The notes under the pieces were generated by a model. The model was not told where the DNA came from. It saw nothing but the letters and a program-made list of their open reading frames with translations, and made no database searches. DNA of 64,000 nt from Flavobacterium sp. (GTDB taxonomy: Bacteria; Bacteroidota; Bacteroidia; Flavobacteriales; Flavobacteriaceae), in NCBI GenBank assembly GCA_023259675.1, contig JALRGT010000004.1:132350-196349 (forward strand), read 5' to 3'. The position numbers and the translations under genes are program-made. Shown in pieces: positions 60,326 through 64,000 of the stretch. The stretch's first letter is position 1; the number at the start of each line of letters is the position of its first letter.

Positions 60326-61408
60326 ATGACAAATAAATATTCATACTTGGCTATTCTCTTATTTTTTATAGTTGGAAGTGCCATTGCCCAAAAAAAGTTT
60401 ATTCCTTTTAATAGTTCAAAAATTCAATACGAAGGACGAATTGAATATAAGGACAGCAGTAGCGTTTTAAATTGGTCAGGCTCTTCGATTTCCATAAATT
60501 TTAAAGGTTCCGAAATTTCGGCAATTTTAAAAGATGCAGATACATCAAACTATTACAATGTAATTTTAGACAACAAAGTAATATCTAAAATTCAATTGGA
60601 AACAAAAAAAAGAACCTATTTATTGGCAAATGGATTAAGCAATAAACAACATAAACTTCAACTTTTTAAGAGAACCGAATGGGGAAAAGGACAAACCTAT
60701 TTTTATGGTTTTGAAACCAATGAAAAAGCTAAAATTTGCCCTAAAACTAAATCTAAAAAAAGAAAAATAGAATTTTATGGAGATTCCATAAGTTGCGGTT
60801 ATGCTATTGAAGACAACAGTTCTCATGATTCTGGAACAGGACATTTTGAAAATAATTATTTAACTTATGCAGCATTAACAGCACGACACTTTAATGCACA
60901 ATATTCAAATATTTCTACTAGCGGAATTGGTATTATGACAAGTTGGTTTCCAACTATAGCTTCTGATATTTATGATGTAACCGATCCTCACAACAAAAAT
61001 TTAAAATGGGATTTTAATCAATACACTCCAGATATTGTGGTGATTAATCTATTCCAAAATGACTCTTGGATTGTAAAAATTCCTAATAACGAACAATTTA
61101 AAAATCGTTTTGGAACACAAGCACCTACGGAGGATTTTATTATTTTAGCCTATGTGAATTTTGTGAAATCGATTCGACAAAAATATCCAAAAGCCTCTAT
61201 TATATGTGCTTTAGGCAGTATGGATATCACCAAGGAAGGTTCGAAATGGCCTAGTTATGTAGAAAAAGCAGTTTCTATACTTAATGACACTAAAATTTAC
61301 ACGCATTTTTTCAACTATAAAAATACTCCTGGACATCCAAGGGTTGATGAACAAAAACAAATGGCTGAAAGTTTAATTGCTTTTGTCAATCAAAACATTA
61401 AATGGTAA
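60326..61408 (+). CDS. secreted SGNH/CE2-like acetylesterase
   Basis: The 360-residue protein has a signal peptide ending IAQ and a CE2-type N-terminal jelly roll (about 30-130, NWSGSSISINFKGSEISA). The SGNH hydrolase domain has FYGDSISCGYA with the nucleophile Ser at about residue 153, SGIGIMTSW with the Gly, NLFQNDSW with Asn and GHPRVDEQ near the end with the catalytic His. CE2 enzymes remove acetyl groups from plant polysaccharides. It is secreted and likely acts in xylan or similar breakdown; no glycosidase is adjacent. Confidence 0.9.
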   Translation: MTNKYSYLAILLFFIVGSAIAQKKFIPFNSSKIQYEGRIEYKDSSSVLNWSGSSISINFKGSEISAILKDADTSNYYNVILDNKVISKIQLETKKRTYLLANGLSNKQHKLQLFKRTEWGKGQTYFYGFETNEKAKICPKTKSKKRKIEFYGDSISCGYAIEDNSSHDSGTGHFENNYLTYAALTARHFNAQYSNISTSGIGIMTSWFPTIASDIYDVTDPHNKNLKWDFNQYTPDIVVINLFQNDSWIVKIPNNEQFKNRFGTQAPTEDFIILAYVNFVKSIRQKYPKASIICALGSMDITKEGSKWPSYVEKAVSILNDTKIYTHFFNYKNTPGHPRVDEQKQMAESLIAFVNQNIKW

Positions 61409-61443
61409 ATTGATTATTTTAATTTAGCTAAAAAATTCAGAAA

Positions 61444-62259
61444 ATGACCTTCACCAAAACCACAGAACAATCCTCCAAATACGAGCATTTAGAAAAAATG
61501 TCGGTTCAGGAATTATTGATCAACATCAATAACGAAGACAAAACCGTTCCGTTTGCCGTTGAAAAAGCCCTGCCACAAATTGAAACTTTGGTCACTCAAA
61601 TAGTTGCCAAAATGAAGCAAGGCGGACGCTTGTTCTACATTGGAGCCGGAACCTCTGGGCGATTGGGTGTGGTTGATGCCTCCGAATGTCCGCCTACTTT
61701 TGGCGTTCCATTTGATTTGGTGGTGGGTATCATTGCCGGTGGTGACAAAGCCATCCGTAAAGCGGTAGAAAACGCCGAAGATAATGACACCCAAGCTTGG
61801 ATTGATTTACAGGAATTCAATATCAAAGAAATTGATGTCGTTGTCGGTATTGCAGCATCGGGAACAACTCCTTACGTTATTGGTGGTTTAGAGGCTTGTA
61901 ACAAAAATAATATCACAACCGGAAGTATTTCCTGTAATGCCGGAAGCCCATTGTCACAAACAGCACAATTCCCAATCGATGTGGTCGTAGGCCCTGAATT
62001 TGTTACCGGAAGCTCCAGAATGAAAGCCGGAACAGCCCAGAAATTAGTATTGAATATGATTTCGACTGCCACTATGATTCAATTGGGAAAAGTGAAAGGC
62101 AACAAAATGGTCGATATGCAATTAAGCAACAAGAAACTGGTGGACCGAGGCATCAAAATGATCATGGGAGAAATTCCGGTTACTTATGAAGAAGCAGCGG
62201 AATTATTAAAAACAAACGGCAGCGTTCGAAAAGCAGTTGACTTTTATAATTCTAAGTAA
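61444..62259 (+). CDS. murQ: N-acetylmuramic acid 6-phosphate etherase
   Basis: The 271-residue SIS-domain enzyme splits MurNAc-6-phosphate into GlcNAc-6-phosphate and D-lactate in peptidoglycan recycling. Motifs are RLFYIGAGTSGRLGVVDASE (about 62-81), CPPTFGVPF, GIAASGTTPYVIG and GSSRMKAGTAQK with the catalytic region. Length is slightly short but complete. No PTS or kinase gene is adjacent. It may be co-transcribed with the following DUF6095 and pentapeptide genes. Confidence 0.96.
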   Translation: MTFTKTTEQSSKYEHLEKMSVQELLININNEDKTVPFAVEKALPQIETLVTQIVAKMKQGGRLFYIGAGTSGRLGVVDASECPPTFGVPFDLVVGIIAGGDKAIRKAVENAEDNDTQAWIDLQEFNIKEIDVVVGIAASGTTPYVIGGLEACNKNNITTGSISCNAGSPLSQTAQFPIDVVVGPEFVTGSSRMKAGTAQKLVLNMISTATMIQLGKVKGNKMVDMQLSNKKLVDRGIKMIMGEIPVTYEEAAELLKTNGSVRKAVDFYNSK

Positions 62260-62292
62260 TGAGCTTAAAGTTATGGAGGATGGCATCAATCC

Positions 62293-62327
62293 TAACTTCT
62301 AACCTCTAATTTCTAACTTTTAACTTT
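62293..62327. repeat. heptamer tandem repeat TAACTTC x5
   Basis: Five 7-base units (TAACTTC, TAACCTC, TAATTTC, TAACTTT, TAACTTT) end six bases before the DUF6095 ATG at 62333. The unit is the same heptamer as at 29701-29735. Confidence 0.85.
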
Positions 62328-62332
62328 TAAAA

Positions 62333-62554
62333 ATGGCAACAAATAAAGATCTATTGGCAAAAGGAATCAAATATTTAGCAGGAGCCTTGCCTTTGCTTTT
62401 TATAGGACCTTCTATAATTTACAATGCTTTTATGAATCAACAAAATGTATGGCATTATTTGGTTTTAGGAATTGGCATCATTGCCTGTTTGGCTGCGATG
62501 TACCTGATGTTTAAAGGGCTAAAAACCATCACAAACAGTTTATTCAACGACTGA
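62333..62554 (+). CDS. DUF6095-like small membrane protein
   Basis: A 73-residue protein with two membrane helices (about 12-32 and 40-62), GAxPLLFIGPSIIYNAF and LGIGIIACLAAMYLMFKGL. This matches the DUF6095 family of flavobacteria. Function unknown. The stop TGA overlaps the ATG of the pentapeptide-repeat gene by one base, so the two are coupled. Confidence 0.82.
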   Translation: MATNKDLLAKGIKYLAGALPLLFIGPSIIYNAFMNQQNVWHYLVLGIGIIACLAAMYLMFKGLKTITNSLFND

Positions 62555-63126
62555 TGGAAAACCTGATTCACATTCAAAAAACATTTGACAAAGTCGTTTT
62601 TATCGATAAAAAAGTGAACAATCGCGAATTTGAAGATTGCATTTTTAAAAAATGTGATTTCTCCAACAGTGATTTTTCGATGAATACTTTTCTGGATTGC
62701 GAGTTTATTGACTGTAATTTATCCATGACCAATTTATCAGGAACCAGTTTGAAAACCGTAAGTTTTTCTAATTGTAAATTGTTGGGAATTCAATTCAACA
62801 GCTGTATGGACTTTTTGTTTCAGGTAAGTTTTCAAGATTGTATTTTGGATTACAGTATTTTCAACAACAAGAAAATGCCCAAAACATCCTTCCAAAATTG
62901 CTCCTTAAGAGAAGTTTCATTTATTGGAACCAATTTAACCAGTTCCATTTTTGACAACTGCAATTTAGAAGGAGCCATTTTTAATGATACGGAACTAAAG
63001 GAAGTTAACTTTTTGACGGCTTACAATTATAAAATTGATCCCGAATTCAATCCGATGCGAAAAGCCAAATTCTCCGTTCAGGGAATCCCAGGGCTTTTGG
63101 ATAAATATGACATTAAAATTCAGTAA
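62554..63126 (+). CDS. pentapeptide-repeat protein
   Basis: The 190-residue protein is built of A(D/N)LxX-type pentapeptide repeats: CDFSNSDFSMNTFLDCEFID, CNLSMTNLSG, CKLLGIQFNSC and CNLEGAIFNDT. Right-handed quadrilateral beta-helix is expected. Some such proteins mimic DNA and inhibit gyrase (Qnr, MfpA); there is no direct evidence here. It overlaps the DUF6095 gene by one base and precedes the DinB-like gene by two bases. Confidence 0.9.
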   Translation: MENLIHIQKTFDKVVFIDKKVNNREFEDCIFKKCDFSNSDFSMNTFLDCEFIDCNLSMTNLSGTSLKTVSFSNCKLLGIQFNSCMDFLFQVSFQDCILDYSIFNNKKMPKTSFQNCSLREVSFIGTNLTSSIFDNCNLEGAIFNDTELKEVNFLTAYNYKIDPEFNPMRKAKFSVQGIPGLLDKYDIKIQ

Positions 63127-63128
63127 AA

Positions 63129-63710
63129 ATGGAAATTCATTCTCTTTATTTTGAAAGTGTTAAAAAACAGTTTTTGTATTACAAAACCTTGGGTGAAAAA
63201 GCAATCGAACAACTCGAACCGCAACAGCTTTACATCAAAACAAATGAAGAAACCAACAGTATCGCCACAATTATAAAACATTTATCGGGAAACATGCTCT
63301 CTCGTTGGACTGATTTTCTCACTACGGATGGAGAGAAGGAATGGCGTAATAGAGATGCCGAATTTGAAAATGATCCAGAAACAGAATCCAAAGAAGCAAT
63401 TTTAGAAACTTGGAACAAAGGATGGAATTGTTTGTTTGAAGCTTTAAATAACCTAGAACCGCAACAACTTTCGTCCATAATTTATATTCGAAACGAAGGG
63501 CATAGCGTTATTGAAGCAATAAATAGACAATTAGCCCATTATCCCTATCATGTCGGACAAATTATTTTTTATGCCAAACAATTAAAAAATAATGATTGGC
63601 ATAGCTTATCGATACCAAAAAACAAATCAAAGAGCTACAATGCTTCTAAATTTACCCAAGAGAAAAGCATTAAGAATTTTACCGACGATGAATTAAATAG
63701 ATTAAAATAG
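63129..63710 (+). CDS. DinB-like / DUF1572 protein
   Basis: The 193-residue protein fits the DinB/YfiT four-helix metalloprotein group (DUF1572): TNSIATIIKHLSGNMLSRW (about 42-60) and HYPYHVGQIIFYAKQL near residue 140, with three conserved His (H50, H137 and H140 by position) as probable metal ligands. Members include thiol-dependent transferases; the role here is unknown. It lies directly after the pentapeptide gene (2 bases). Confidence 0.85.
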   Translation: MEIHSLYFESVKKQFLYYKTLGEKAIEQLEPQQLYIKTNEETNSIATIIKHLSGNMLSRWTDFLTTDGEKEWRNRDAEFENDPETESKEAILETWNKGWNCLFEALNNLEPQQLSSIIYIRNEGHSVIEAINRQLAHYPYHVGQIIFYAKQLKNNDWHSLSIPKNKSKSYNASKFTQEKSIKNFTDDELNRLK

Positions 63711-63714
63711 TCTT

Positions 63715-64000
63715 ATGAAAAAAATTATATTACTTCCCCTATGCCTCTTATCAATATCCTGCTACCATGCCGAACGCAATTGCAAGGATTTTAAAACCGG
63801 AAAATTCAAATTTGAATATGAAGTTGACGGTGTAAAGAAAACGACTGTTTTTGAGCGCAATGACAGTATCGAAATTGAAACCTACGAAGGCAAAACAGAT
63901 ACAGCTAGCATTCGTTGGGTAAATGATTGCGAATATGTTTTACGAAAATTACATCCAAAAAACAGAGCCGAAGAGAAAGCAATTGACATGAAAATTTTGA
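63715..64000 (+). CDS. predicted lipoprotein (partial, cut by window edge)
   Basis: The first 95 residues begin with a signal peptide whose lipobox is LSISC at about residues 12-16, followed by YHAERNCKDFKTGKFKFEYE and a beta-rich stretch. The frame runs to the window end with no stop. It is similar in plan to small flavobacterial lipoproteins sometimes mislabelled as DNA topoisomerase IV. It starts four bases after the DinB-like gene. Confidence 0.75.
   Translation, partial: MKKIILLPLCLLSISCYHAERNCKDFKTGKFKFEYEVDGVKKTTVFERNDSIEIETYEGKTDTASIRWVNDCEYVLRKLHPKNRAEEKAIDMKIL

Noticed and set aside
1..64000. tRNA, rRNA, prophage, transposase or integrase genes
   Set aside because: No cloverleaf, rRNA segment, phage structural gene, transposase or tyrosine/serine recombinase was recognised on either strand.

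Overview
The window looks like chromosome of a Flavobacterium-like member of the Bacteroidota. The DNA is AT-rich. Many genes are preceded by the flavobacterial -7 element TAnnTTTG instead of sigma70 boxes, and Shine-Dalgarno sequences are mostly absent. Gene content agrees: a large SecA with a Bacteroidota-type insertion, a long NusB, PUR-alpha-like DUF3276, DUF2795, DUF6095, and the rlmD-DUF6452-DUF6048 set. No rRNA, tRNA, CRISPR array, phage or transposase gene was recognised.

Region 1 (1-17.7 kb) is mostly core genome. It holds rpmB (cut by the window edge), cinA, an orphan HPt protein, an FAH-family hydrolase, a DEDDh exonuclease, a 2-oxo acid dehydrogenase E2, a secreted protein, an ABC-F ATPase, several small or unknown genes, an O-methyltransferase-like protein, a LolD-like ATPase, a cobalamin adenosyltransferase, a DUF2795 protein and secA.

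Region 2 (about 17.7-23.7 kb) is the accessory part and the main discovery candidate. Seven small unrelated genes, all on the + strand, are separated by long hairpin-forming spacers with the layout of integron attC sites. The decisive feature is at the cassette ends. The sequence ending in AAC just after a gene is the reverse complement of the GTT-core sequence just before that same gene (9/9 for two genes, 8/9 and 7/9 for two more), and it does not match the GTT core of the adjacent junction. That is what cassette insertion by an integron integrase produces. No integrase is in the window, so this is a CALIN-like array (a cluster of attC sites lacking an integrase). Cargo includes a tandem HEPN protein and a DUF4145 (HEPN-like) protein. 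Two copies of a promoter-bearing repeat lie just before the first cassette and before a middle one, and other dispersed repeats have damaged some sites.

Region 3 (23.7-39.8 kb) has a TonB receptor/PepSY uptake locus with a small CNGxC membrane protein, then trmH, a sirtuin, purB, a CPA2-type antiporter, guaB, a highly structured 145-nt intergenic element, an outer-membrane protein plus lipoprotein pair, an HMG-CoA-lyase-like protein, and a SatD/DUF3307 operon preceded by repeated GGTAATA motifs.

Region 4 (39.8-64 kb) is core metabolism, transport and RNA modification: pyrD, pepT, nusB-yajC, an MsbA-like exporter, DUF3276, MscS, an MFS transporter, a P-type ATPase, a cyclic-nucleotide/CBS/nucleotidyltransferase protein with a DnaQ-like exonuclease, rlmD with two conserved unknown genes, a four-helix-bundle protein, an RlmL-type THUMP methyltransferase, a ZIP transporter, a CE2-like esterase, murQ, a pentapeptide-repeat protein, a DinB-like protein and a truncated lipoprotein at the right edge. 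Strong bidirectional terminators separate most convergent gene pairs.
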